A DNA stretch of 64,000 nucleotides. Source: Pengzhenrongella frigida. Lineage in GTDB: Bacteria; Actinomycetota; Actinomycetes; Actinomycetales; Cellulomonadaceae. The stretch is taken from NCBI RefSeq assembly GCF_004168625.1, contig NZ_SDWW01000003.1:62001-126000 (forward strand), written 5' to 3'. Shown here one piece after another: positions 34,355 through 44,119 of the stretch. Position 1 is the stretch's first letter. Every line of letters starts with the position of its first letter. The notes beneath the pieces are model-generated. The model was not told the origin of the DNA and ran no database searches. It saw nothing but the letters and a program-made list of their open reading frames with translations. A program made the position numbers and the translations under genes.

Positions 34355-35221
34355 ATGGCTAGATCCGAAGAGATGTCGCCCGCCCCGCCTGCTCAGCAGG
34401 CCGGACCACCGGCGACGGTACCCAGCCCGACGCACGCGCCGTCCGGCGACGATGGCGGGTGGGGGCAGCTCACGCCCCGTGTGCTCGCTCCGGCCGTGGG
34501 CGGACTCGTGCTCGCGGCGGCGGTCTGGGCCGTCGGGCTGCCGGCGGAGCCCCAGGTGTTCGGGGCCCCGCTCGCCGACCTGACGATCCCGGTGGCGATC
34601 CTGCTCGGCCTCGCCGGTCTGTGGCTGGCCGGGTGGACCGCCACCACGCGTGAGCCGTGGCGGGTCGTGGACATCGTGACCGCGTCCGTGCTCGGGGTCG
34701 CGGGCGGGTTCCTGTTCGTGCTGTGGAACCTGTCCTGGGAGGTGCTCAAGGCGCCGCTGGCCGCGTTCCCGCCGGCGTCGGGCCTCGGCGTCGGCGTCTG
34801 GCTGGTGCCCGGCGTGCTGGGCGCGCTCATCATCCGCAAGCCCGGGGCGGCCGTGTACACCGAGCTCGTCGCCGCCGTCGTGTCCGCCCTGGTGGGGAAC
34901 CAGTGGGGCTTCGCGACGGTCTGGTACGGCCTGCTCGAGGGCCTCGGCCCGGAGGTCGTGTTCGCGATCCTGCTGTACCGCCGGTTCGGGCTCGGGGCGG
35001 CGATCGGCGGTGGCGCGGGCGCCGGGGTCGTCGTCGGGCTCCTCGACACGTTCCTGTACTACCCCGAGTTCTCCCCGACGTTCAAGGTGGCGTACATCGC
35101 CGCGACCATCGTCAGCGGCGTGGTCATCGCGGGGATCGGCTCGTGGGCGCTGACCAAGGCGCTCGCGCGGACGGGGGCGCTGGCCTCGCTGGCCTCCGGT
35201 CGCGACGCGCGGCGGGTCTGA
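34355..35221 (+). CDS. ykoE: ECF transporter S component, YkoE type (thiamine precursor)
   Basis: Substrate-binding membrane subunit of an energy-coupling-factor importer, probably for the thiamine pyrimidine HMP or thiamine. 288 residues: a hydrophilic Pro-rich N-terminus of about 45 residues, then six to eight hydrophobic segments including the YkoE-type block VDIVTASVLGVAGGFLFVLWN and GALIIRKPGAAVYTEL. The ATG at 34355 follows GGGAGGA. The TPP riboswitch just upstream and the following ATPase and T-component genes support the thiamine assignment, as in the ykoFEDC system. Confidence 0.9.
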   Translation: MARSEEMSPAPPAQQAGPPATVPSPTHAPSGDDGGWGQLTPRVLAPAVGGLVLAAAVWAVGLPAEPQVFGAPLADLTIPVAILLGLAGLWLAGWTATTREPWRVVDIVTASVLGVAGGFLFVLWNLSWEVLKAPLAAFPPASGLGVGVWLVPGVLGALIIRKPGAAVYTELVAAVVSALVGNQWGFATVWYGLLEGLGPEVVFAILLYRRFGLGAAIGGGAGAGVVVGLLDTFLYYPEFSPTFKVAYIAATIVSGVVIAGIGSWALTKALARTGALASLASGRDARRV

Positions 35222-35235
35222 CGGTCGTCGGACGC

Positions 35236-36855
35236 ATGACCGGGAGCTCGCCGGTGCCGTCGCCGGGGACGGCCGTTCTGGCCGCCCCCGGCGTGCGGCT
35301 GACCGCCCGGGGGTGGGGGTGGCGGCATTCCGGCCGCAAGGCGTGGGCGCTGCGCGGGGTCGACCTGGACATCGCCCCGGGCGAGCGCGTGCTGCTGCTC
35401 GGGCCGAGCGGCGCGGGGAAGTCGACCTTGCTCGCCGCGGCCGCGGGCCTGCTCGACGCCGGCGCCGGCGAGTCGGTCGGCCAGCTGTGCCTCGACGGTC
35501 TCGACGCCCGCCTGGCCCGCCTCGCCGGCACCGGTCCGGGGGAGTCGCGCACCGGGCTGCTGCTGCAGGACCCCGATGCGCAGACCGTCCTGGCCCGCTG
35601 CGGGGACGACGTCGCGTTCGGGCTGGAGAACCATGCCCTGCCCGCCGAGCTGATCTGGCCGCGCGTCGATGCGGCGCTGCGGGCGGTCGGGTTCCCGTAC
35701 GACCGCGCGCACTCGACCGCGACACTGTCCGGCGGGGAACGCCAACGGCTCGCGCTCGCCGGGGTGGTCGCGATGCGACCCGGGCTGCTGATGCTCGACG
35801 AGCCCACCGCGATGATCGATCCCGACGGGGCCCGGATGCTGGTCCGGTCGGTGGAGCGGGTGCTCACCCGCCAGGCCACCGCCGCCGCCGCGACCCTGAT
35901 CGTCGTCGAGCACCGGGTGGAGCAGTGGCTCGGCCTGGTGACGCGGATCGTGGTGCTCGAGCCCGGCGGTGGGGTCCTCGCCGACGGTCCCGTGCTCGAG
36001 GTGCTGGCCGACCAGGGGCCCGAGCTGTTCCGGCACGGCGTGTGGGTGCCGCCGCGGTTCCGGCCCGCGGCGCCCGTTCGCCGCGTCCCGGCCCCGGCCA
36101 CGGCCACGGCCACGGCCACGGCCCCGGTCGAGGGCGCGGTCCTGCTGCACGCCCGCGGCCTGGCCGTGCGACGCGGCCGCCGGCCGCCGGTGCTGTCCGA
36201 CGTCGACCTCGAGGTGCGCGCGGGTCAGGCCCTGTTCCTCACCGGCCCGAACGGCGCCGGCAAGTCCACCCTCGCCCTCGCCCTGGCCGGGCTCACCGCC
36301 CCCGCGGCCGGCGAGGTCGTCGCGGAAGCGATGCTGGCGGGCGGCGCCGGACCGCATCCCGTGACGTGGCGGGCCCGGGAGCTCGTGACCCGGATCGGGA
36401 TGGTGTTCCAGGAGCCGCAGCACCAGTTCGTCGCCGCGACGGTCGAGGCCGAGCTCGCCGTCGGGCCGAATCGCGCCGGGATGGATCCCGCCGACACGGC
36501 CGCCCGGACGACGGCGGTGCTCGTGCGGCTCCGGCTCGATCGGCTCGCGCAGGCGAACCCGTTCACCCTCTCGGGCGGCGAGCAGCGACGGCTGTCCGTC
36601 GCCACCGCCCTGGTGACCCGGCCGACGCTGCTGGTCCTCGACGAGCCCACCTTCGGGCAGGACTCCCGCACCTGGGCCGAGCTCGTCGACCTGCTCCGCG
36701 AGCTGCTCGACGCCGGCACCGCCCTGGTCTGCGCGACGCATGACCGCGAGCTGGTCGACGTGTTCGTCGCCGAGGGCCGCGCCCGCGAGCTGCGCGTCGC
36801 GGGCGGCACCGTGCAGCCGGTCGGCGCGCCGTCCGCACCGGCGGTGACCCGGTGA
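35236..36855 (+). CDS. ykoD: ECF transporter ATPase with two fused ATP-binding domains, YkoD type
   Basis: Energy-coupling ATPase of the same importer, 539 residues with two complete ABC cassettes. Domain 1: Walker A GPSGAGKST, signature LSGGERQR, Walker B LLMLDEPTAMID. Domain 2: Walker A GPNGAGKST, Q-loop VFQEPQHQF, signature LSGGEQRR, Walker B LLVLDEPTFGQD. They are joined by a linker with an Ala-Thr run (about residues 290-300) encoded by a six-base tandem repeat. The ATG at 35236 lies 14 bases after the S component stop. The next gene overlaps by four bases (GTGA). Confidence 0.93.
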   Translation: MTGSSPVPSPGTAVLAAPGVRLTARGWGWRHSGRKAWALRGVDLDIAPGERVLLLGPSGAGKSTLLAAAAGLLDAGAGESVGQLCLDGLDARLARLAGTGPGESRTGLLLQDPDAQTVLARCGDDVAFGLENHALPAELIWPRVDAALRAVGFPYDRAHSTATLSGGERQRLALAGVVAMRPGLLMLDEPTAMIDPDGARMLVRSVERVLTRQATAAAATLIVVEHRVEQWLGLVTRIVVLEPGGGVLADGPVLEVLADQGPELFRHGVWVPPRFRPAAPVRRVPAPATATATATAPVEGAVLLHARGLAVRRGRRPPVLSDVDLEVRAGQALFLTGPNGAGKSTLALALAGLTAPAAGEVVAEAMLAGGAGPHPVTWRARELVTRIGMVFQEPQHQFVAATVEAELAVGPNRAGMDPADTAARTTAVLVRLRLDRLAQANPFTLSGGEQRRLSVATALVTRPTLLVLDEPTFGQDSRTWAELVDLLRELLDAGTALVCATHDRELVDVFVAEGRARELRVAGGTVQPVGAPSAPAVTR

Positions 36856-37655
36856 GCGTCCTGCAGCTCGGCGCCGGCGACGACGTCCGCGATGCGCCGG
36901 TCGCCCGGGCCAACCCCGTCGCCAAGCTCGCGGTCGCCCTGCTCATCTCGGTGATGCTGCTGCTCACCGTGGACGTCGTCACGGCCGGTACGGCCCTGCT
37001 GCTCGAGCTCGCGGTCCTGCCGTGGTGCGGGCTGAGTCTGCGCGGCCTGCTCCGGCGCGGCTGGGTCGTGCTCGCCGGGGCGATCCCGGCGGGCCTGGTG
37101 ACCACCTGGCTCGGGCTCGACTCGGGCGCGGTGCTGGTCGCCGTCGGGCCGGTGACCATCACGGAGGGGTCGCTGCTCGCCGGGTGCGCGATCACGCTGC
37201 GGATCTTGTCCGTCGGCCTGCCCGGGGTGGTGCTGCTCGCGACGACCGACCCGACCGACCTGGCCGACGCGCTCGCGCAGGTCGCTCGGCTCCCGCACCG
37301 GTTCGTGCTCGCCGCGCTCGCGGCGATGCGGCTGTTCGCGTTGATCGGCAGCGAGTGGGAGTCGCTCGGCGTGGCCCGTCGCGCTCGCGGCCTGGGTGAC
37401 GACGGTGCGCTCGGACGGGCCCGGACCGCCGTCGGGCAGGTGCTGGCCCTGCTGGTGCTGGTGATCCGGCGCGGGACCCGCCTGTCGATGGCGATGGAGG
37501 CCCGCGGGTTCGGGCTCGCCGGTCCGCGGACCTGGGCCCGGCAGAGCCGGCTGCGGTGGTCGGACGCCGTGGTGGTGGCCGGGGGGATCGTGATCGTCAC
37601 GGTCGCGACCGCCGCCGGGGTCCTCGCCGGGACCTGGCACCTCGCGCTCGCCTGA
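36852..37655 (+). CDS. ykoC: ECF transporter T component, YkoC type
   Basis: Membrane scaffold linking ATPases to the S component. 267 residues with five to six hydrophobic segments. The two coupling Ala-Arg-Gly motifs of EcfT are present as RRARGLG (near 178) and MEARGFG (near 217). The GTG at 36852 overlaps the ATPase stop. It is the last gene of the TPP-controlled operon. Confidence 0.92.
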   Translation: MSVLQLGAGDDVRDAPVARANPVAKLAVALLISVMLLLTVDVVTAGTALLLELAVLPWCGLSLRGLLRRGWVVLAGAIPAGLVTTWLGLDSGAVLVAVGPVTITEGSLLAGCAITLRILSVGLPGVVLLATTDPTDLADALAQVARLPHRFVLAALAAMRLFALIGSEWESLGVARRARGLGDDGALGRARTAVGQVLALLVLVIRRGTRLSMAMEARGFGLAGPRTWARQSRLRWSDAVVVAGGIVIVTVATAAGVLAGTWHLALA

Positions 37656-37700
37656 CTGTCAGGGTTCGCGCGGCACGCCCGGGCGCCTACCCTCGCTCAC

Positions 37701-39044
37701 GTGACCACCTTCGATGCGCAGCCCCTGTCCGGCCCGAGCTCGACGGAGTACCGCGTGCCGGGCGTCGTCGTCCGGGAGCACCGGCTCACCGTGCCGGTCG
37801 ACTGGTCGGCACCCGACCGGTACCCGGCGATCGAGGTCTTCGCCCGGGAGATCGTCGACCCGGACCGCGCCGGTGACGACCTGCCGCTCCTGCTCTTCCT
37901 GCAGGGCGGGCCCGGGGGGCAGGGACCGCGGCCCCTGGCGCACGGCTGGTGGTCGACGGCGCTCGCGACGCACCGGGTGGTGCTCGTGGACCAGCGCGGG
38001 ACCGGTCGGTCCTCGCGGATCGACGGACGTCGGATCGCCGCGTTCGACAGCGCCGCAGCCGGGGCCGACTACCTGGCGTGCTTCCGCGCGGACGCGATCA
38101 TCGCCGACGTCGAACACCTGCGCCGGACCGTCTATGCCGGGCAGAAGTGGGCGACCCTCGGCCAGTCGTACGGCGGCTTCCTCACCCTGGCGTACCTGTC
38201 GCGCCACCCCGAGGCGCTGACCGCCTGCTACGTCACCGGCGGGCTCCCGGGCATCACCGCGGACGCCGAGACGGTGTACCGGCACACCTACCCGCGGCAG
38301 GCCGCGCGCAACGCCGTGCTCGCCCAGCGCTACCCCGACGACGTCGCCCTGCTCGGCCGGCTCGCGGACCGGCTGGCCGCGGGCGGTGCGCGCGGACCGG
38401 GCGTCGTGCTGCCCAACGGCGACCGGTTCACCCCCGAGCGGCTGCAGATGCTCGGGATGCCGTTCGGGATGAGCACCGGGGTGGACGCGCTGCACTGGCT
38501 GCTGGACACCGCCCAGGTCGACGACGCCACGGGGGAGCCCTGCGACGCCTTCCTCGAGGCGGTGGCCCATCAGACGGGGTTCGACGACAACCCGCTGTAC
38601 GCGGTGCTGCAGGAGGTCATCTACCACCAGGGCACCCGCACGGGCGGCTGGGCGGCGCAGGCCGAGCACGACCGGCAGCCGGCGTTCGGCGCGGGGGAGC
38701 GGCCGCTGCTGCTCACCGGCGAGGCGGTCTACCCGTGGATGTTCGCGCAGATCCGGGCGCTGCGGCCGTTCCAGGCCGCGGCCGAGGAGCTCGCCGCCCG
38801 CACGCAGTGGCCCGAGCTGTACGACGTCGCCCGCCTGGCCGCGAACGAGGTGCCGGTCGCGGCCGTGCAGTACTACGACGACCCGTACGTCGACCTCGAC
38901 CTGGCGCTCGGCACGTCGGACCGGGTGGGCAGCTCGAGCGTGTGGGTCACCAACGAGTACCTGCACGACGGGCTCCGGGTGGCGGGCGACGTGATCCTGC
39001 CCAAGCTGATGGGGCTCGCGGCGGGGACGTGGACGGTCCGCTGA
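37701..39044 (+). CDS. Alpha/beta hydrolase, S33 proline iminopeptidase-like
   Basis: Serine hydrolase of the S33 family, which removes N-terminal proline or related residues from peptides; cytosolic. 447 residues. Oxyanion motif LQGGPGG (67-73), DQRGTG (97-102), nucleophile elbow GQSYGG with S156, and C-terminal NEYLHDGLR with a candidate catalytic His. The GTG at 37701 lies 45 bases after the ECF operon. It has the cap insertion typical of larger members. It precedes gltD but is separated by 232 bases, so co-regulation is unlikely. Confidence 0.88.
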   Translation: MTTFDAQPLSGPSSTEYRVPGVVVREHRLTVPVDWSAPDRYPAIEVFAREIVDPDRAGDDLPLLLFLQGGPGGQGPRPLAHGWWSTALATHRVVLVDQRGTGRSSRIDGRRIAAFDSAAAGADYLACFRADAIIADVEHLRRTVYAGQKWATLGQSYGGFLTLAYLSRHPEALTACYVTGGLPGITADAETVYRHTYPRQAARNAVLAQRYPDDVALLGRLADRLAAGGARGPGVVLPNGDRFTPERLQMLGMPFGMSTGVDALHWLLDTAQVDDATGEPCDAFLEAVAHQTGFDDNPLYAVLQEVIYHQGTRTGGWAAQAEHDRQPAFGAGERPLLLTGEAVYPWMFAQIRALRPFQAAAEELAARTQWPELYDVARLAANEVPVAAVQYYDDPYVDLDLALGTSDRVGSSSVWVTNEYLHDGLRVAGDVILPKLMGLAAGTWTVR

Positions 39045-39276
39045 CCTCGGGGCCGACCTCCGGCCGGGTGTCCACGGGACGTTCGGTTCACGCGACCGCC
39101 CCGACGAAGGGCTTACGATTTCGCCGATACGTGCGCGCCGTGCGGCCCACGGTGTGACAGATCGTTCGCCCGACCCCGCCGAGCATGCTCGTGCCCGCCG
39201 ATCGGCGTGTCCGCGTCTGGTCGTGCACTCGAACCGACGGCGCCTCGTGCGCCGGCCCTGAACCTGGAGGTGGCAC
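39045..39276 (+). promoter_or_regulatory. Leader region of gltD
   Basis: 232 bases without a gene. TACGAT near 39114 could be a -10, but no spaced -35 is clear. The ribosome site GGAGGTGG precedes the gltD GTG. Confidence 0.25.
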
Positions 39277-40749
39277 GTGGCTGACCCCCGCGGCTTCCTG
39301 ACCACCCGTGACCGAGAGCTGCCGGCCGACCGTCCGGTCGCGGTCCGCATCCTGGACTGGCAGGAGGTGCACGCGCACCGCGCGGGCAACCCGGACGATC
39401 TCGCGATGCTGGGCCGTCAGTCCAGCCGGTGCATGGACTGCGGCGTCCCGTTCTGTCACCACGGCTGCCCGCTCGGGAACCTCATCCCGGAGTGGAACGA
39501 CCTCGTGTGGCGCGGGCAGTGGGAGGACGCCGCCGAGCGGTTGCACTCCACCAACAACTTCCCGGAGTTCACCGGGCGCCTGTGCCCGGCGCCGTGCGAG
39601 TCCAGCTGCGTGCTGGGCATCAACGCGCCGCCGGTGACCATCAAGAACATCGAGGTCTCGATCGTCGACGAGGCCTTCGCCCGCGGCTTCGTCGTGCCGC
39701 AGATCCCGCAGTGGCTCACCGGCAAGAGCGTGGCCGTGGTGGGCTCGGGACCCGCCGGACTCGCTGCGGCCCAGCAGCTGACCCGCGCGGGCCACACGGT
39801 GGCCGTCTACGAGCGTGCACCCCGGATCGGCGGCCTGCTGCGCTACGGGATCCCCGAGTTCAAGATGGAGAAGCGTCACATCGACCGACGCCTGGAGCAG
39901 ATGGAGGCGGAGGGCACCCGGTTCCGGCCCTCGGTCGAGATCGGTCGCGACGTCTCCGGCACCGAGCTCCGCGACCGGTACGACGCGATCGTGATCGCCA
40001 TCGGCTCGACCACCCCCCGCGACCTGCCCGTCCCAGGCAGGGAGCTCGGTGGCGTGCTCCAGGCGATGGAGTACCTGCCGCCCGCCAATCGCGCCGCGGC
40101 CGGCGACCCGCATGACGATCAGGTGCTGGCGACGGGCAAGGACGTCGTCGTCATCGGTGGCGGTGACACCGGAGCGGACTGCGTCGGGACCGCGGTGCGC
40201 CAGGGCGCGCGCTCGGTGACCCAGCTCGAGATCATGCCGCGCCCGCCGCAGGACCGGCCCGAGGGCCAGCCGTGGCCGACGTACCCGATGCTCTTCCGGG
40301 TCGCGAGCGCGCACCAGGAGGGCGGCGAACGGGTCTACGCCGTCAGCACCAAGGAGTTCCGCGACGACGGCTCCGGCGACGTGAGTGCCCTCGTGCTCGT
40401 CGACGTCGAGATGATCGACGGCCGGCCCACCCCGGTGGAGGGCTCCGAGCGGGAGATCCCGGCGCAGCTCGTCCTGCTGGCGATGGGTTTCACCGGCCCC
40501 GAGCAGGGACCGTTGCTCGAGCAGTTCGGCGTCGACGTCACTCCCCGCGGCGCGATCGAGCGGGCCGACGACTTCGCCACCGCTGTACCCGGGGTGTTCG
40601 TCGCCGGGGACGCCGGGCGGGGCCAGTCGCTGATCGTCTGGGCGATCGCGGAGGGTCGCGCGACGGCCGCCGCGGTGGACGCCTACCTGTCCGGCAGCAC
40701 GCAGCTGCCCGCGCCGGTCACCGCGGTCACGGTGTCACTGCGCGCCTGA
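39277..40749 (+). CDS. gltD: Glutamate synthase small (beta) subunit
   Basis: NADPH-oxidising flavoprotein subunit of glutamate synthase, passing electrons to the large subunit GltB. 490 residues. N-terminal 4Fe-4S cysteines C52, C55, C60, C64 ([13 protein letters not shown]) and a second set CPAPCESSC near 105. FAD-binding [18 protein letters not shown]-binding GGGDTGADC, and the C-terminal [19 protein letters not shown]. The GTG at 39277 follows GGAGG. gltB is not adjacent on either side, which is unusual. The last codons and TGA are duplicated immediately downstream. Confidence 0.94.
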   Translation: MADPRGFLTTRDRELPADRPVAVRILDWQEVHAHRAGNPDDLAMLGRQSSRCMDCGVPFCHHGCPLGNLIPEWNDLVWRGQWEDAAERLHSTNNFPEFTGRLCPAPCESSCVLGINAPPVTIKNIEVSIVDEAFARGFVVPQIPQWLTGKSVAVVGSGPAGLAAAQQLTRAGHTVAVYERAPRIGGLLRYGIPEFKMEKRHIDRRLEQMEAEGTRFRPSVEIGRDVSGTELRDRYDAIVIAIGSTTPRDLPVPGRELGGVLQAMEYLPPANRAAAGDPHDDQVLATGKDVVVIGGGDTGADCVGTAVRQGARSVTQLEIMPRPPQDRPEGQPWPTYPMLFRVASAHQEGGERVYAVSTKEFRDDGSGDVSALVLVDVEMIDGRPTPVEGSEREIPAQLVLLAMGFTGPEQGPLLEQFGVDVTPRGAIERADDFATAVPGVFVAGDAGRGQSLIVWAIAEGRATAAAVDAYLSGSTQLPAPVTAVTVSLRA

Positions 40750-40777
40750 GCGTCACGGTGTCACTGCGCGCCTGAGC
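40726..40777 (+). repeat. 26-bp perfect tandem repeat spanning the gltD stop
   Basis: Units 40726-40751 and 40752-40777 are identical. The first contains the last seven codons and TGA of gltD; the second repeats them, giving another in-phase-looking end. Confidence 0.85.
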
Positions 40778-40804
40778 AGAGCTGCGGCGGATCGTCGACG
40801 CGGC

Positions 40805-42397
40805 TCAGGGTTGCTCGGTGGGGATCCGGCCGGAGAAGAAGAGGCCGAGCAGCGCGATGAGCGCCAGCGCGGCCAGCGCGACCCGGAGGCCGTCGAGGCG
40901 GGCCTCGGTGTTCTCGTCGAGGGCAGCCTGGGTGACCTCGCTGCTCACGCCGGCCTGCGTGAGGGCGTCCTCGAGGTCGGCGTTGGAGATGAACGGGGCG
41001 CCCCCGGCCAGCTCGACGGTCGCCTGGGCAGCGACCTCCGGCGGGACGTCGGGGTTCTCCTCGATGCCGGCGAGGAACGAGGCGGTCAGCGCCGCGATCA
41101 GCAGGGAGCCGGCCAGCGCCGTGCCGATCGAGGCCCCGAGGTTGGTGGCGGTGTTCTGCAGGCCACCGACCTCCACCGTCTCCTCGGGAGGGACCGCGGA
41201 GACCGTCACGCTGCCGAGCTGCGAGGCGAGGGCCCCGATGCCGAAGCCCGCGAACAGCAGGGGGATCGTCACGATCTCCGCACCGGCATCGACGTCCATG
41301 CTGGTGAAGAGGGACACGATCCCGGCGAACATCGACAGCAGCCCGACCCGCACGACGCGTCTCGGGGAGACGTCCGGGAAGAACTTCGGGATACCGGCGG
41401 CGGCGAGCAGGAGCGTGATCGACAGGGGCATGATCCGCAGCCCGGTGTCGATCGCCGACAGACCCAGCGCGACCGACAGGTAGAGCGGGATGGTGAAGAA
41501 GAGCCCGGCCTGCACCAGGAACTGGAAGAAGAACATCGTCAGGCCGCCGGTGAACTCCCGATTGCCGAACATCGCCAGCCGGACGAGCGGCTCACCACCC
41601 CGCTTCTCGACCCGGCGCTCCCACACCCCGAACAGCCACAGGATCACCGTCCCGAGCAGGATCAGGACGATCGTCGGTGAGAGGCCGACGATCGACGGGC
41701 CGTTCACCTTGGGGATCACCCAGCCCCACTCGCTCGACCGCAGGACACCGAAGACCGCCAGCCCGAGCCCTGAGGCGGAGAGGGTCGAACCGACCAGGTC
41801 GAGCGGGGGTTGCTCCGCCTCGACCGGCGCATCGTGGATCCGCCGGGACAGCGCGAGGATCGCGATCACGATGAGCACCTCGCCGACGAAGACCCACCGC
41901 CAGGAGAAGTAGGTGGTGGCGAGGCCGCCGATCAGCGGTCCGATCGCGATGGCGATCGCCCCGGCGGCCATGATCAGGCCGTAGGCCCGCGGTCGGCCCT
42001 CCGGTGGGACGTTCCCCGCGACCAGGGCGACGATCGCCGGCAGGATCAGGGCTGCCCCGATGCCTTCGAGGAACGACCAGCCGATGATCAGGACCGTGAG
42101 ATTGGGTGCGAGCGCGGTGGTCAGGGAGCCGGCGCCGTAGATCACGCAGCCGATCGCGAAGGCGCGCCTGCGCCCGATCATCGAGCCGATCTTCCCGCCC
42201 GTGATCATCGACATCGCCATCACCAGCGTGTACAGGGTGATCGCCGTCTGGATCCCGGTGACCGTGGTGCCGACGTCGGCGGCGACCGTGGCGATCGACA
42301 CGTTCATCACCGAGCTGTCGAGGGTCATGAGGAACTGACCCGAGCCGAGCGTGAGGAGGACTAGTCCGGTCGTGGGCACCTTCTGATCGGTCGTCAC
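40805..42397 (-). CDS. MFS exporter, DHA2 (14-TM) family
   Basis: Drug:H+ antiporter-like efflux protein, 530 residues with about 14 helices. Motif A-like GGKIGSMIGRRRAF, motif C region EGIGAALILPAIVALV, and the opening GSGQFLMTLDSSVMNVSIATVA with the acidic residue of helix 1 fit DHA2. A periplasmic-side loop at about 435-500 is acidic. The GTG at 42397 (V-T-T-D-Q-K) has GAGAG just upstream; the frame extends further but without membrane sequence. Substrate unknown. Confidence 0.9.
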   Translation of the reverse strand: MTTDQKVPTTGLVLLTLGSGQFLMTLDSSVMNVSIATVAADVGTTVTGIQTAITLYTLVMAMSMITGGKIGSMIGRRRAFAIGCVIYGAGSLTTALAPNLTVLIIGWSFLEGIGAALILPAIVALVAGNVPPEGRPRAYGLIMAAGAIAIAIGPLIGGLATTYFSWRWVFVGEVLIVIAILALSRRIHDAPVEAEQPPLDLVGSTLSASGLGLAVFGVLRSSEWGWVIPKVNGPSIVGLSPTIVLILLGTVILWLFGVWERRVEKRGGEPLVRLAMFGNREFTGGLTMFFFQFLVQAGLFFTIPLYLSVALGLSAIDTGLRIMPLSITLLLAAAGIPKFFPDVSPRRVVRVGLLSMFAGIVSLFTSMDVDAGAEIVTIPLLFAGFGIGALASQLGSVTVSAVPPEETVEVGGLQNTATNLGASIGTALAGSLLIAALTASFLAGIEENPDVPPEVAAQATVELAGGAPFISNADLEDALTQAGVSSEVTQAALDENTEARLDGLRVALAALALIALLGLFFSGRIPTEQP

Positions 42398-42483
42398 CTC
42401 TCGGATGCTATTGAGGCTTTCGTACCCCCGCGAACGCTGAGGCCCCCTCACGGGAGACGCGTGGCCGGGCCGGAGCGGGGTGC

Positions 42484-43335
42484 TCACCAGGGAGCAGTGA
42501 GGAACACGTCGAACAGGCGCGGGTCGTGGGCGTGCACGAGCACCGCGAACACGACCGCATCGAACAGCAGATGGACGACCAGCACGTAGGTCAGCGACGC
42601 CGTCTTCGCGAAGGTGAAGCCCTGGATCAGGGCGAACGGCACGGTCAGGACCGGACCCCAGCTGCGGTAGCCGAGCTCCCAGAGGAACGAGACGAACACC
42701 AGGGACTGCAGGACGTTCGCGGGCCAGAGCGCGAAGTGCCGCCGCAGGAGGGCGAACACCGTGCAGATGAAGAACAGCTCGTCCCAGGTCCCCACCGCCG
42801 CCACCCCGACGAAGAGCCGGGCGATGTCGCCGGGCCCCGTCAGCGGCGGCCAGTTCGACCACACCCCGGAGGACAGGAAGTACCACGGCAGGACGAGGTA
42901 GCCGGTGAGCACGACGCCCGCCAGGTAGCCCCAGTGGGTCCGGGTCCACGGCCGGTGCGCACGCCACGGGAACTGGATGGACTCTTCCCGCAGCCACCAC
43001 CTCGACAGAGCGAACGGGACTGCCACGGCCAGCGAGAGCGCCACGGCGAACCGCGCGATGCCCGCGTCGGACAGGTCCGCCTCGAGGGAGATCGAGCTGA
43101 CGATGGTCATCCCGGTGGCGATGAGCAGCAGGTCGCGCCCCAGGGGGCGGTCGATCCGCCACGCGAGCGCCACCCCCAGGACGAGGGGGACGTACGCCAC
43201 GGGGCGCACGTGCACAGCGAACAGCAGGACGGCGGAGCCGCACACCAGCGCAGCCGCGAGCAACCGAGCGGCGGCGGGGGCGGGGCTGACGTCCCGGGGT
43301 GCCGCGGACCGAGGGTCGTGCGCGCCGTCTGCCAC
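42484..43335 (-). CDS. CPBP-like intramembrane protease homologue with degenerate motifs
   Basis: Membrane protein of 283 residues with eight hydrophobic segments. The region GTWDELFFICTVFALLRRHF resembles CPBP/CAAX motif 1 (EExxxR) but has Asp-Glu and no Arg at the usual place. The second motif is FLWELGYR rather than FxxxH, while VVHLLFDAVVF keeps the third His. It could be an atypical or inactive glutamic endopeptidase. The start is a GTG at 43335 with AAGG eight bases upstream. The region 43336-43461 to the next gene contains its promoter. Confidence 0.65.
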   Translation of the reverse strand: MADGAHDPRSAAPRDVSPAPAAARLLAAALVCGSAVLLFAVHVRPVAYVPLVLGVALAWRIDRPLGRDLLLIATGMTIVSSISLEADLSDAGIARFAVALSLAVAVPFALSRWWLREESIQFPWRAHRPWTRTHWGYLAGVVLTGYLVLPWYFLSSGVWSNWPPLTGPGDIARLFVGVAAVGTWDELFFICTVFALLRRHFALWPANVLQSLVFVSFLWELGYRSWGPVLTVPFALIQGFTFAKTASLTYVLVVHLLFDAVVFAVLVHAHDPRLFDVFLTAPW

Positions 43336-43461
43336 CGGAGCAACCTTGCCGCACTCGCCCGGACGTGACCAGCATTCGCAGGACGGCGGGCATCTTTGAT
43401 CCTCCTTGTGCCGGACCTTGGTCGGCCCTTTGCGCTCCCTCCGGACCACTAAAGTCGGCAC

Positions 43462-44028
43462 ATGCAACTTTCCGACCTCCAGAGCCGTGTTCGTATCGCC
43501 TTGACGACGACGATCGTCAACGAGTGGTCCCTGCTCAGCGGGGCCGGGGGCACGAGTCGACCGAGCGAGCGGGCCGTGGCGTTCCATCTGGGCTGGTACC
43601 TGCGTCCGATGGTCGAGGAGTCGTGGGACATCGACTGCGAGTACAACCGGTCCGGCATGTACCTCGAGGAGTCCGTGCGGCTCGTCGACGACGAGGGTCG
43701 GCGCATCCCGGACCTGATCGTCCACCACCGGGGCAAGCTGGGGCCGGAGCACAACCTGCTGCTGCTCGAGCTCGCGACCGACCGTGCGGACCTGGACCGG
43801 GAGGCGACCGGCGACTTCGGGCGGGCACGCGCGCTGCAGGCCCGCTTCGGGTACCAGTTCGCGGCGGTGCTCGACCTTCGGCTCGGTGCCCGTGGCGCCG
43901 AGCAGGCCGTGGCGCCGCACTGGCAGTGGTCGGCGCTCGACGGCGGCCCGGTCGACGCCGGGGACGTCTACGAGAAGGACGTGCTGGCGGAGATCGTCGA
44001 GCGCGCGGGGGAGCGCCCGCGCCGCTGA
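43462..44028 (+). CDS. PD-(D/E)XK-nuclease-like protein, unknown function
   Basis: 188 residues, soluble. WDIDCEYNR (55-63), PDLIVHHRG (83-91) and LLLLELATD (99-107) follow the order of a restriction-endonuclease-like core, D-x(n)-E-x-K, seen in hypothetical proteins reading PDIIVHRRG...NLLVIEIKK (recollection). Here the catalytic Lys position is Ala105, so activity is doubtful. TAAAGT six bases before the ATG and the lack of a ribosome site suggest a leaderless transcript. It is transcribed toward the ANTAR genes. The gap 44029-44119 contains a GCTC run. Confidence 0.6.
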   Translation: MQLSDLQSRVRIALTTTIVNEWSLLSGAGGTSRPSERAVAFHLGWYLRPMVEESWDIDCEYNRSGMYLEESVRLVDDEGRRIPDLIVHHRGKLGPEHNLLLLELATDRADLDREATGDFGRARALQARFGYQFAAVLDLRLGARGAEQAVAPHWQWSALDGGPVDAGDVYEKDVLAEIVERAGERPRR

Positions 44029-44119
44029 GCTCGCTCGCTCGCTTTCTTTGCGTGCTCGCGGGTGGGACAGTCGGGGGGTCGGGGGTCATCCGAGCGCGTC
44101 AACCGGTGACGCGTCGTTT

